Positions 32,558-40,460 of a stretch of 64,000 nucleotides of DNA are shown here, piece after piece (within the stretch, counting starts at the first letter, position 1; each line of letters opens with the position of its first letter). Position numbers and translations under genes: made by a program. The notes below the pieces were generated by a model. It saw only the letters and a list, made by a program, of their open reading frames with translations. It made no database searches and was not told the origin of the DNA. The stretch spans positions 4,162,001 to 4,226,000 of the forward strand of contig BPGD01000001.1 of the NCBI GenBank assembly GCA_026002855.1, written 5' to 3'. The stretch is from Bryobacteraceae bacterium (GTDB lineage Bacteria; Acidobacteriota; Terriglobia; Bryobacterales; Bryobacteraceae).

Positions 32558-33337
32558 ATGCAGGCATGGGAGCGCAATGCGGCCAACCTGGCCGCCTCGC
32601 TTTCCTTCTACGGACGGGTAACGCAGGAGCCCGGACTGCGCCTGATCACGAGCTGGGTGACGCATCCGGTGTTCAACATCGCGCTGCTGGACGGGCCGGC
32701 GCCGGATCCGCCGGGGCAGGAGTCGACCGAGCTCGACCGCCGCATTGAGAGGGCCGCGGCGCACTACCGCGCCCTGGGCCGATCCTGGTCCTTCTGGATC
32801 TGCGAGCACTTGGTAGGCCCGCGCACATTGCGGCGCCTGTACCGCATCTTCGACGCGCACGGCATGTCGTGCATCGCCGAGCCGCCCGGTATGGAGATCG
32901 ACGAGCTGCCGCCGCCCCGCCGGCCGTTGCCGGAGATCCAGATCCGCGAGGCCGCCGAGACCCAGGCGAGGCTGGACTTCGCCGACATCGTCGGTCAGTG
33001 CTTCTACATCCCGCCTCCGTTGGCTCACGAAGTCTATGACGACCCCTCCCGCTGGGGCGCGCCGCTGGAGATCCTGGTTGGTTATGCCGGCCCGCGCGCC
33101 GTCACCTGCGCCGCTTTCATGGAGGCCGCGGGGGCCATCGGCATCTATTCGGTGGGCACGCTGCCCGGGTGGCGCGGCAAAGGATATGCTGAAGCGATCA
33201 TGCGTGCCGGAGTGGGGAGGCTGCGCCGGCGTGGCGCGCAGGGTCCGATCGTGCTGCAATCGTCGCCCTCCGGTTTTGATCTCTACCGCCGTCTGGGCTT
33301 CCGCCGCTGCACGCGATACTATGTGTTCTCATCCTGA
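32558..33337 (+). CDS. GNAT-family N-acetyltransferase
   Basis: 259 residues. The C-terminal half has the acetyl-CoA-binding GNAT pattern IGIYSVGTLPGWRGKGYAEAIM and the final strand FDLYRRLGFRRCTRYYVF. The N-terminal half is variable and may bind the substrate, which cannot be predicted. It starts ten bases after priA and overlaps the convergent hutH end by nine bases. Confidence 0.8.
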   Translation: MQAWERNAANLAASLSFYGRVTQEPGLRLITSWVTHPVFNIALLDGPAPDPPGQESTELDRRIERAAAHYRALGRSWSFWICEHLVGPRTLRRLYRIFDAHGMSCIAEPPGMEIDELPPPRRPLPEIQIREAAETQARLDFADIVGQCFYIPPPLAHEVYDDPSRWGAPLEILVGYAGPRAVTCAAFMEAAGAIGIYSVGTLPGWRGKGYAEAIMRAGVGRLRRRGAQGPIVLQSSPSGFDLYRRLGFRRCTRYYVFSS

Positions 33338-34843
33338 CTGGTCCGCCCACGGGCGCGGCAGCTCGTGCCAGCGGCGGAGCCATTCGGCCACGGCGGCCAT
33401 CACCGGCGCGCCCGCAAAATCGCCGCGCCGCGCCGGCGCGCGCTCGCGCAGCCGCTCCAGAAACTCCTCCAGCACTGGGCTGGTCCGCAGCGGCCGCAGG
33501 AATTCGATGGCCTGAGAGGCGGCCACAAGCTCGATCGCCAGCACGGTGCGCGCCAGCTCCACGGCCTGCCGCAGCTTCAGCGCCGCGGTCATCCCCATGC
33601 TGACGAAGTCTTCCTTGTTGCCGCTGGTGGTGATCGAGCCGGTCGAGGCAGGCGCGGCCAGCACGCGCAGCTCGGCCACCAGCGCGGCGGCGGTCACCTG
33701 CCACATCATCAGCCCCGATTCAAGCCCCGGGTGCGAAGCGAGAAACGCCGGCAGCCCCTCGTTCAGCATCGGGTTCACCATGCGGTCGATGCGGCGTTCG
33801 CTGATTCCGGCCAGCGAGCAGAGCGCGATCGCCAGCCAGTCCATCACCAGGGCGAGCGGCTGGCCGTGGAAATTCCCGCCGGAAAGAATCTCCCCGTCGA
33901 AGACGAGTGGGTTGTCGGTGGCGGCGTTGAGTTCGATGGAAAACACGCGTCGCGCTTCGGCCGCGGCGTCGCGCACCGCGCCGTGGACCTGCGGGGCGCA
34001 GCGCAGCGAATAGGCGTCCTGCACGTGCCGGCAGGTGCGGTGGGACTCGCGGATCTCGCTCCCCTGCATCAGCCGCTCGAGCAGACGCGCGCTGCGGATC
34101 TGGCCCGGATGCGGGCGGGCGGCGTGGATGCGCGGGTCAAAGGCGCGCGGCGTGCCGCGCAGGGCGTCCGTCGAGAGCGCGCAGGCGACGTCGGCGATCT
34201 CGCACAGGTCTTCGATGTCCAGCAGCGCGAGCACGCCCGCGCCCAGCATCGCCTGCGTGCCGTTCACCAGCGAGATGCCCTCCTTGGCGTGCAGCCGGAG
34301 GGGTTCGATGCCCGCCGCTGCCAGCGCGTCGCCGCCGCTCATGCGCCGGCCCTGATATTCGGCCTCCCCCTCGCCCATCAGCACCAGCGCCATGTGGGCC
34401 AGCGGCGCCAGGTCGCCGCTGGCGCCCACGCTGCCGCGCGACGGCACCACCGGCGTGACGCCGTGGTTGAGCAGCGCGCACAGCCGCCGTGCCACCAGTG
34501 GCCGGATGCCGCTCAGCCCCCTGGCGAGCACGTTGGCGCGGATCAGCATCATCGCCCGCACGATCTCGCGCGGCAGCGGCTCGCCCACGCCCACGGCATG
34601 CGAGCGGACGACGTTCTCCTGGAGCCGGTCGAGGTCCTCGGCGCTGATGCGCTCATCGGCCAGGTAGCCGACTCCCGTATTCACCGCGTAAACGGGCTGG
34701 CTGCCGGCCGCCACCTGCTCCACCCATTCGCGCGAGGCGCGCATGCGCTTTGCCGCGTGCGGGTCGAGCTCCACCGGCTCGTCACGGCGCGCCACCGCTT
34801 CCACCTGCTCGAGCGTGAGGGATTCCCCGTTCAGGCTGACCAT
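33329..34843 (-). CDS. hutH: Histidine ammonia-lyase
   Basis: Converts L-histidine to trans-urocanate and ammonia. 504 residues, normal length. The MIO prosthetic group forms from Ala141-Ser142-Gly143 in GSVGASGDLAPLAHM, the family signature. VYAVNTGVGYLAD and the later FHGQPLALVMDWL region are also conserved. No hutU, hutI or hutG is adjacent, so the rest of the histidine pathway is elsewhere; another aromatic amino acid lyase specificity is possible but less likely. It diverges from the trmH-family gene across a 26-base gap. Confidence 0.9.
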   Translation of the reverse strand: MVSLNGESLTLEQVEAVARRDEPVELDPHAAKRMRASREWVEQVAAGSQPVYAVNTGVGYLADERISAEDLDRLQENVVRSHAVGVGEPLPREIVRAMMLIRANVLARGLSGIRPLVARRLCALLNHGVTPVVPSRGSVGASGDLAPLAHMALVLMGEGEAEYQGRRMSGGDALAAAGIEPLRLHAKEGISLVNGTQAMLGAGVLALLDIEDLCEIADVACALSTDALRGTPRAFDPRIHAARPHPGQIRSARLLERLMQGSEIRESHRTCRHVQDAYSLRCAPQVHGAVRDAAAEARRVFSIELNAATDNPLVFDGEILSGGNFHGQPLALVMDWLAIALCSLAGISERRIDRMVNPMLNEGLPAFLASHPGLESGLMMWQVTAAALVAELRVLAAPASTGSITTSGNKEDFVSMGMTAALKLRQAVELARTVLAIELVAASQAIEFLRPLRTSPVLEEFLERLRERAPARRGDFAGAPVMAAVAEWLRRWHELPRPWADQSG

Positions 34844-34850
34844 GGCTTCA

Positions 34851-34860
34851 GGCTATCCTA
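34851..34860. promoter_or_regulatory. Two-way -10-like element GGCTATCCTA between hutH and trmH-family gene
   Basis: The entire divergent gap is only 26 bases, so both promoters must overlap. Plus strand TATCCT is 10 bases before ATG 34870; minus strand TAGGAT is 11 bases before ATG 34843. The same 10-mer is found at 16529-16538 between another divergent pair. Confidence 0.45.
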
Positions 34861-34869
34861 GCTTGCGGG

Positions 34870-35367
34870 ATGAAAGAACCGCGGCTGCCGGCCGTCTTTC
34901 TGCTGGATCACATCCGCTCGATGTACAACGTCGGGGCGTTTTTCCGCACTGCGGACGCGGCGGGCATTGAAAGGCTCATTCTGTGCGGCATCACCGCGCA
35001 CCCGCCACAGCCGGGCGTGGCCAAGACGGCGCTCGGGGCCGAGCGCGCCGTCGCCTGGGAGTATCACGTGGACGCGCTGGTTCCGCTGCGCATGCTGCGG
35101 GCGCGCGGCTACGAACTCGCCGCGGTCGAAACGGCCGAAGCGGCCCTGGACCTGTTCGAATGGCAGCCGCGCTGGCCCGTCTGCGCGGTCTTCGGCAACG
35201 AAGTGGACGGGCTGTCCGACGGCGTGCTGTCCGTGTGCGACGTGCGTGTGCGCATCCCGATGCGCGGGTCGAAAAGTTCGCTGAACGTGGCCACCGCCGG
35301 CGGTGTCGTGGCCTATGAGCTGCTCCGGAAATGGCGCGTTTCGCGGCCGCGGGATATCCTGCCGTGA
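34870..35367 (+). CDS. TrmH/SpoU-family RNA 2'-O-methyltransferase
   Basis: 165-residue knotted (SPOUT) methyltransferase. Three family motifs are present: RSMYNVGAFFRTADAAGI, FGNEVDGLS, and IPMRGSKSSLNVATAGGVVAYE. It is short with no N-terminal RNA-binding extension, so it resembles the minimal TrmL/TrmH catalytic domain. tRNA or rRNA target is undetermined. It has a very short 5' leader because the predicted -10 is ten bases upstream. Confidence 0.88.
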   Translation: MKEPRLPAVFLLDHIRSMYNVGAFFRTADAAGIERLILCGITAHPPQPGVAKTALGAERAVAWEYHVDALVPLRMLRARGYELAAVETAEAALDLFEWQPRWPVCAVFGNEVDGLSDGVLSVCDVRVRIPMRGSKSSLNVATAGGVVAYELLRKWRVSRPRDILP

Positions 35368-35448
35368 TACATTCCGGTTTTCGGTCTGCGGTAGCGGCCT
35401 CCATGGCTTTGTCCGGCGGCGGAACAACCGCGAAGAGGCAGAGATCCC

Positions 35449-36813
35449 GTGAGTCAACGCTTCAGGTCTGAATGCCGGCAAGGCTTGCTTTGGGCGGCGC
35501 TGGGCGCGTGGATGCTCTGGCTCGCCTGGCCCGGACTGTTTGCGTGGTTCACGCCGGACGACCTGATGAACCTCCACGGCGTCGTGTTTCTCCATCCCAG
35601 CCAGATTCTTGCCGGCCGGGAGCGCCCCACCGCGAACCTCGTTCTGAAGGGCCTTTGGGAACTCTTCGGACTGCACCCGCGGCCCTACCGCGTGTTCTGC
35701 TTCGGCCTGCTGCTGGCAAATCTGTGGCTGGCCCTGCGGTTGTTTTTCACGAGTTCACTCTCATGGAAAACCGCTCTTTTTGCAGGCCTGTTTTTCTCCT
35801 ACCACGCCCAGTTGCAGGACCTGTATTTCAACAGTGGAACCATTTATGATCTGCTCTGTTTTTTCTTCTTTTTCAGCGCCATGCTTGTCTATCTGAAGGG
35901 AATGGACGAGGCCGGTTTTTCTCCTGGGCGGACTGCCCTGACAGCGGCGCTGGCGGCGCTGGCCGCCGGATCCAAGGAAATCGCCGTGTCGCTTCCGGTG
36001 CTGCTCGGGCTGGCGGCGTGGACAGAGCGGGCAGGACGTGCGGCGTGGCGGGCCGCGGCGCTGGCCGCACTGGTCTGCTGGGCCGTGCTCGCCTGGACGC
36101 TCTGGCGCGCGCCGATGTCGGCCAATCCCGCCTACCAGCCGGACTTCCGCCTCGCCGTCCTGAACGCCCGCTGGAAGCTGCTCACCGGGGACCTGCTCTA
36201 CCGCGGTCCAGACTGGCCTGCGGCGGCCGCCTGGGTGGTGCTGGCCGCGGCCGTGCTCGCTGCCTTCGTGCTACGGCGCCGCGCCGCCTGGCTCGCGCTC
36301 GGCCTTATCGTCGTAACGCCCCTGCCGCTTTTGTTCCTGCCGCAGCGCAGCTTCTATGCGTTCTACGTTCCTTATGCCGGCTGGTGTCTGCTCGCCGGGC
36401 TGCTTCTGGACAGGCTGCTGACCTGGGCCGCGCCGCGCAGCTGGCTGGCGCCGCTGCTGGCCGCGGCCGCGCTGGCTGTATTGCTCGCGCCGCAGCACCG
36501 GTGGCTTTCGGCGTGGATCCGCGAGCACGTCTACGCGCCCTGGGAGCGAAAGGTGGTGGCGCCGGGCAACGTGCTGCGCCGCCAGCTCCCGCCGCTGCCG
36601 CCGGGCTCGGCCATCTACTTTGTCGACGATCCGCTGCCGCCGCCGGGAGAGGAGCCTCACGTGCTCGCCTTCCTCTGCCGGCTGAAGGCGCGCGATCCGC
36701 AGCTCGCCGTCTGGCGCGCACGCAATCCCGGCCAGCAGGCGAACGAAGCGGACTGGAGCCGTTTTGCGGCGGTGTTCCGGCTGACGGACACCGAACTCGT
36801 CAAAATACGTTAG
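35449..36813 (+). CDS. Polytopic membrane protein, GT-C glycosyltransferase-like
   Basis: 454 residues with about ten hydrophobic helices. Near the N-terminus, after the first helix, FTPDDLMNLHG resembles the acidic DD/DxD periplasmic-loop motif of GT-C enzymes that use lipid-linked sugars. The C-terminus is a soluble domain of about 90 residues. The start is a GTG at 35449 with GAGG upstream. Function is inferred from topology only. Confidence 0.6.
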   Translation: MSQRFRSECRQGLLWAALGAWMLWLAWPGLFAWFTPDDLMNLHGVVFLHPSQILAGRERPTANLVLKGLWELFGLHPRPYRVFCFGLLLANLWLALRLFFTSSLSWKTALFAGLFFSYHAQLQDLYFNSGTIYDLLCFFFFFSAMLVYLKGMDEAGFSPGRTALTAALAALAAGSKEIAVSLPVLLGLAAWTERAGRAAWRAAALAALVCWAVLAWTLWRAPMSANPAYQPDFRLAVLNARWKLLTGDLLYRGPDWPAAAAWVVLAAAVLAAFVLRRRAAWLALGLIVVTPLPLLFLPQRSFYAFYVPYAGWCLLAGLLLDRLLTWAAPRSWLAPLLAAAALAVLLAPQHRWLSAWIREHVYAPWERKVVAPGNVLRRQLPPLPPGSAIYFVDDPLPPPGEEPHVLAFLCRLKARDPQLAVWRARNPGQQANEADWSRFAAVFRLTDTELVKIR

Positions 36814-36829
36814 GAGGGTCAGGAGACAT

Positions 36830-37807
36830 ATGAACGGTTTGCTGGTCGCCGCCCTGATGGCGGGCATCGGAAGCACGGAAGCCATTCAGGTCGGCGAGGG
36901 ACACATCCTCGTCTGGCGGACTCATGCCCTGCAAAGCGGCGTCCACCGCGGCATCACCCGCGGCTACGTGATGGTCCATGGTACGAATCGAAACGCGGAG
37001 GACTATTTCCGCTGGGCGCTGGCTTCCACCGCCGCCGCCAACCGGCTGGACACGACGGCGGTGGTGGCACCGCACTTCAAGGCGCGGACGCAGGCAGGCA
37101 AGGGGGATCCGGTGGAGCCCGGTGAATGGTACTGGACGAACGAAGGCTGGAAGGCGGGCTTGGGCGCGTTGAATGGCGCGGTCACTTCTTTTGACGCCAT
37201 GGACCGGATCCTCGAATGTTTCAACGACGCCTCGCGTTTCCCTGACCTGAAAGAGGTGGTCGTGGCCGGCCACTCAGCCGGAGGGCAGTTCGTCCAGCGC
37301 TATGCCGTATTCAACCGGCAGGAGCCGAAGATGCGGGTTCACGTGCGCTATGTGCCCGCCAACCCGTCCAGCTATGTCTACCTGGATGAATTCCGGCTCA
37401 GCCAGGGCAGCGTCTGCTCGCCGCAGGGCGGATGCAATGGGGAGTTCACGAAATACTGGGACGCGGGCAATTGCACCACCTACAATCAGTTCCGCTACGG
37501 GCTGGAGAACCTGGAAGGCTACGCGGCGGGGATGGATCCGGTGCAGCTCCGCAGGCAGTTCGCCGCGAGGGACGTGACGTATCTGGTGGGCGAGCTCGAC
37601 ACGCGCACCGACGACCCGACACTGGACCGGAGCTGTCCGGCGCAGGCGCAGGGGCCGAACCGGCGCGAGCGCGGCATCACGTTCTGGAACTACATGAAGC
37701 TGCGCTTCCAGGCGCCGCACCGGTTCGACATCGCTCCGGGCTGCGGCCACGCGGCGGTCTGCGTCTTCGCCGGGCCTGCCGGCGTGCGGGCGGTGTTCCG
37801 GGACTGA
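36830..37807 (+). CDS. Alpha/beta-hydrolase-fold protein, probably exported
   Basis: 325 residues with a short hydrophobic N-terminus (LLVAALMAGIGS). Serine hydrolase features are GYVMVHGTNRN (oxyanion region), nucleophile Ser149 in GHSAGG, and a C-terminal GCGHAAVC that could supply the catalytic His. Four or more Cys residues (CSPQGGC, CTTYN, CPAQ) suggest disulfides outside the cytoplasm. Substrate unknown. It is 16 bases after the membrane protein gene, so probably cotranscribed. Confidence 0.65.
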   Translation: MNGLLVAALMAGIGSTEAIQVGEGHILVWRTHALQSGVHRGITRGYVMVHGTNRNAEDYFRWALASTAAANRLDTTAVVAPHFKARTQAGKGDPVEPGEWYWTNEGWKAGLGALNGAVTSFDAMDRILECFNDASRFPDLKEVVVAGHSAGGQFVQRYAVFNRQEPKMRVHVRYVPANPSSYVYLDEFRLSQGSVCSPQGGCNGEFTKYWDAGNCTTYNQFRYGLENLEGYAAGMDPVQLRRQFAARDVTYLVGELDTRTDDPTLDRSCPAQAQGPNRRERGITFWNYMKLRFQAPHRFDIAPGCGHAAVCVFAGPAGVRAVFRD

Positions 37808-39154
37808 TCAGCCGCAGGAGGTCCGCCAGGCCGCCAGCTTCTTTTCCAGCACGGCGCGGACGGTGGAAAAGCCCGGATCGCCGTAAACGTTGTTGCGCTC
37901 CCGCGGGTCCTTGCGGATGTCGTACAGCTCGCCGCGCCCGTCTCCGCGCACGATGAGCTTGTAATATTTGTCGCGCGCCATCACGGCATCTTCGAGCTGG
38001 GCAAACACGATGTCCGGCCAGGGATTTTTCTTTGGCAGAGGCCGGTTCATCACCAGCGGCAGGAAGCTGCGGCTGCACGTCTGGGGCTCCTTCGAAGCTC
38101 CGGCGCCCGCCGCTTCAACCACGGCCGGCAGAAGGTCATACAGGCTCACGAGTTCCGGACGCACGTTGTGCGTGGGCACGCGGCCCGGCCAGGACCAGAT
38201 CATCGGCACGTGGATCACCTCCTCATAGAGGTTGGCCGGACGGGACGCCCGCCCGTCGCCCCAGAGGCCGTGGCGGCCCAGCAGGGCGCCATGGCTGCTC
38301 GTGAAGACGAACAGCGTGTTGTCGAAGAGGCCGAGCTCCAGGATCCTGCGGTGCAGCGCGCCCACCTGTTCGTCGAGCGCGCTGACGGCGGCCGCATAGC
38401 GGCGGAGCGCCGGCAGCGGATTGTCGAGGAATTCCCGCCCCTGGGCGGCATTCGCCGCGGCCGGCATGATGCCGAAGGTGGCGAACCGCACATCCGCGTA
38501 CTGGCCGAGGAAGCGGGCGGGGTGGCCCTCCAGCGGACCGCCCGGGGAAAGATGGGAAATGGCGAGGAAAAACGGTTTTTCCTTCTGCTGGCGGCCGAGA
38601 AAATCGCTGGCGTATTTTGTCAGAAGATCCGCCAGATATCCTTTGGCTGAAACAGGACTGCCGTCAAGGATGAAATCCGGATTCTCATGAACCGGGCGGC
38701 GCAGAATGGCGGCAAATTCGAACCCGTGCCCGGGCTTCTCCACTGCGCCCATGCCCCACAGGCCCACGAATCCGCACCGGTAACCGGCCGCGGCCAGCAG
38801 GTCGCTCAGAAGGCTCTCCTTCGCAAACGAGGGCGGCGCCTGCCCTTCTTCTGCTTGGCCGCCGGCCGCGGCCGTCACGCCATGCCGGGCAGGCGGACGT
38901 CCGCTGAACAGGGAGGCCCTTCCGGGCGGCCCGGCCGGCGCCGGCGTGAAGCACAGGGCCATGCGCGTTCCCGCAGCCGCCAGCCGGTCGATGTTTGGGG
39001 TGCGGATCTCCTGATTGCCGTAGCAGCCCAGAACCCAGGCAGGCAGTCCGTCGGCGAGCACCAGAACGATGTTCGGGGGCGGCGTCCCCCCGCGGCGCTG
39101 CATGAGCAGCGGGGCCGCCAGATGTCCCATCAGCCCGCGTCGTGTCAGTTCCAT
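37808..39154 (-). CDS. Sulfatase-fold protein lacking catalytic residues
   Basis: 448 residues with a Tat-like N-terminus (MELTRRGLMGHLAAPLL) and the sulfatase fold: PNIVLVLADG, GCYGNQEIRTPNIDRLAAAG, FVFTSSHGALLGRHGLWGDG. In active enzymes a Cys or Ser in C/S-x-P-S-R becomes formylglycine. Here that stretch is GPPGRASLFSG, with Gly75 at the key position. The usual Asp-Asp metal pair is Asp35-Gly36, and the S-D-H-G/N ligand near residue 286 is Ser-Ser-His-Gly. It is therefore probably not a working sulfatase, or it has a different chemistry. Confidence 0.75.
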   Translation of the reverse strand: MELTRRGLMGHLAAPLLMQRRGGTPPPNIVLVLADGLPAWVLGCYGNQEIRTPNIDRLAAAGTRMALCFTPAPAGPPGRASLFSGRPPARHGVTAAAGGQAEEGQAPPSFAKESLLSDLLAAAGYRCGFVGLWGMGAVEKPGHGFEFAAILRRPVHENPDFILDGSPVSAKGYLADLLTKYASDFLGRQQKEKPFFLAISHLSPGGPLEGHPARFLGQYADVRFATFGIMPAAANAAQGREFLDNPLPALRRYAAAVSALDEQVGALHRRILELGLFDNTLFVFTSSHGALLGRHGLWGDGRASRPANLYEEVIHVPMIWSWPGRVPTHNVRPELVSLYDLLPAVVEAAGAGASKEPQTCSRSFLPLVMNRPLPKKNPWPDIVFAQLEDAVMARDKYYKLIVRGDGRGELYDIRKDPRERNNVYGDPGFSTVRAVLEKKLAAWRTSCG

Positions 39155-39182
39155 GGAAGGATGGCTCTCTCCTGCGTTGATC

Positions 39183-39998
39183 TCACAACACGTCAGCGAA
39201 GCCGCGCTTCAGGTGCCGGAAAAAGATGCCGCCGGTGAAAAAGGCCGCCCCGGCCACGGCCGCCAGCAGAAGCAGATCGTGGGCCGAAGGCGGCTCATAG
39301 GTCATCAGCCGCTGCCGGTAGCCTTTGACGACCAGCGCAAGCGGGTTGTACTTCACCAGGAATCGCGCCGCCGGCGGGAAATAGGACTCATCAATGAAAA
39401 CCGGCGTGAGCCAGAACCAGCCTGTCAGCACGACGACGACGATCTGCGCCGTGTCCCGCAGAAACACCTGAAGGCTCGCCGCCAGCCAGCCCACGCCAAT
39501 GGCGAACAGCCCCAGCAGCGCCGTATAAACGGGCAGCAGGAGAATCATCGCGCTGAAATGGCCCGTCATCCACCGCACGACGACGACCGCCACCAGGACG
39601 GCAATCGTGTGGCTCAACAGCGACGACAGGAACAGCGTCACCGGAATGATTTCGGCCGGGAACACGGTTTTCGTGATCAGGCTCGCCTGCTCCACCAGCG
39701 AGTTCGCCGAACGCTGCACCGTCTCCTGAAACAGCAGCCACGGCAGGTAGCCGCAGAACAGGAACAGCGTGTAACTCTCTCCGGCCCCGGGCGGCGGCGG
39801 CACCTTCAGGCAGAACTGGAAGACGAAGACCCAGCTCAGCAGCAGCACCAGCGGGTGGATGAGCGTCCACAGCCAGCCGGCAGCGCTGCCAACGAAGCGC
39901 TGCTCGAAGTCGCGCCGCACCATCTGGTAGATGAGCGACCTTCGTTCCCGCAGCACGCGCAGAAACATCATCCCGGGCAGGCGCACGGGCCTCTGCAT
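39183..39998 (-). CDS. ABC-2 type permease for polysaccharide/lipid export
   Basis: Membrane subunit of an ABC exporter (TagG/RfbA-like). It has an N-terminal amphipathic segment (RSLIYQMVRRDFEQRFVGSAAG) and about six helices, with FWLTPVFIDESYFP as a family-like loop. ATG 39998 (MQRPVRL, 271 residues) is taken as start; a TTG at 40016 would add six residues and lies six bases after a TAGAAT -10-like element. No ATPase gene is next to it, which is unusual for this family. Confidence 0.8.
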   Translation of the reverse strand: MQRPVRLPGMMFLRVLRERRSLIYQMVRRDFEQRFVGSAAGWLWTLIHPLVLLLSWVFVFQFCLKVPPPPGAGESYTLFLFCGYLPWLLFQETVQRSANSLVEQASLITKTVFPAEIIPVTLFLSSLLSHTIAVLVAVVVVRWMTGHFSAMILLLPVYTALLGLFAIGVGWLAASLQVFLRDTAQIVVVVLTGWFWLTPVFIDESYFPPAARFLVKYNPLALVVKGYRQRLMTYEPPSAHDLLLLAAVAGAAFFTGGIFFRHLKRGFADVL

Positions 39999-40057
39999 GA
40001 CGGTTGTGGCAGTCAATTCACGATTCTAGCAGGGGATGCCGCTGCACCCGGCCGCGA

Positions 40058-40066
40058 TGATATAGT
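40058..40066 (+). promoter_or_regulatory. Candidate extended -10 promoter for nuoA (leaderless)
   Basis: TGATATAGT fits an extended -10 element. Only six bases separate it from the ATG at 40073, placing the transcription start at the initiation codon. There is no room for a ribosome binding site, so a leaderless mRNA is predicted. Confidence 0.45.
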
Positions 40067-40072
40067 GAAACC

Positions 40073-40429
40073 ATGCCGGAAGGATATACGCCGATCTTCA
40101 TCTTCCTGATCTGTGCGATTCTTTTCCCGCTGCTCCTGCTCGGCATCTTTCGATACCTGCGGCCCGCCCTGCCGATCCCGGTGAAGCTGGAGGCCTACGA
40201 GTGCGGCATCAAGGCGGCGTCCAACGCCCGCGGCCGCTACACGGTGCGCTTCTACATCACTGCCATCCTGTTCGTCGTTTTCGATGTGGAAACGATTTTC
40301 CTGTTCCCCTGGGCGGTCCGTTTCCGGCAGCTCGGCTGGTTTGGCGTGGCTGAGGTGGCAGTGTTTCTTGCCATTCTGATCGCCGGCTACGTCTGGGCGT
40401 ACAGGAAGGGCGCCTTCGAGTGGGTCTGA
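40073..40429 (+). CDS. nuoA: NADH-quinone oxidoreductase subunit A
   Basis: Small membrane subunit of respiratory complex I. 118 residues with three membrane helices and the conserved KLEAYECGIKAASNARGRYT loop and FDVETIFLFPWAV segment. Length is standard. It stands alone here: no nuoB or other subunit follows, and the next gene encodes an alanyl-tRNA editing protein. A distant nuoI is found 5 kb away on the other strand. Confidence 0.93.
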   Translation: MPEGYTPIFIFLICAILFPLLLLGIFRYLRPALPIPVKLEAYECGIKAASNARGRYTVRFYITAILFVVFDVETIFLFPWAVRFRQLGWFGVAEVAVFLAILIAGYVWAYRKGAFEWV

Positions 40430-40460
40430 GGCGCAGCGCGCCCGTCACGCCAATCGCCGG

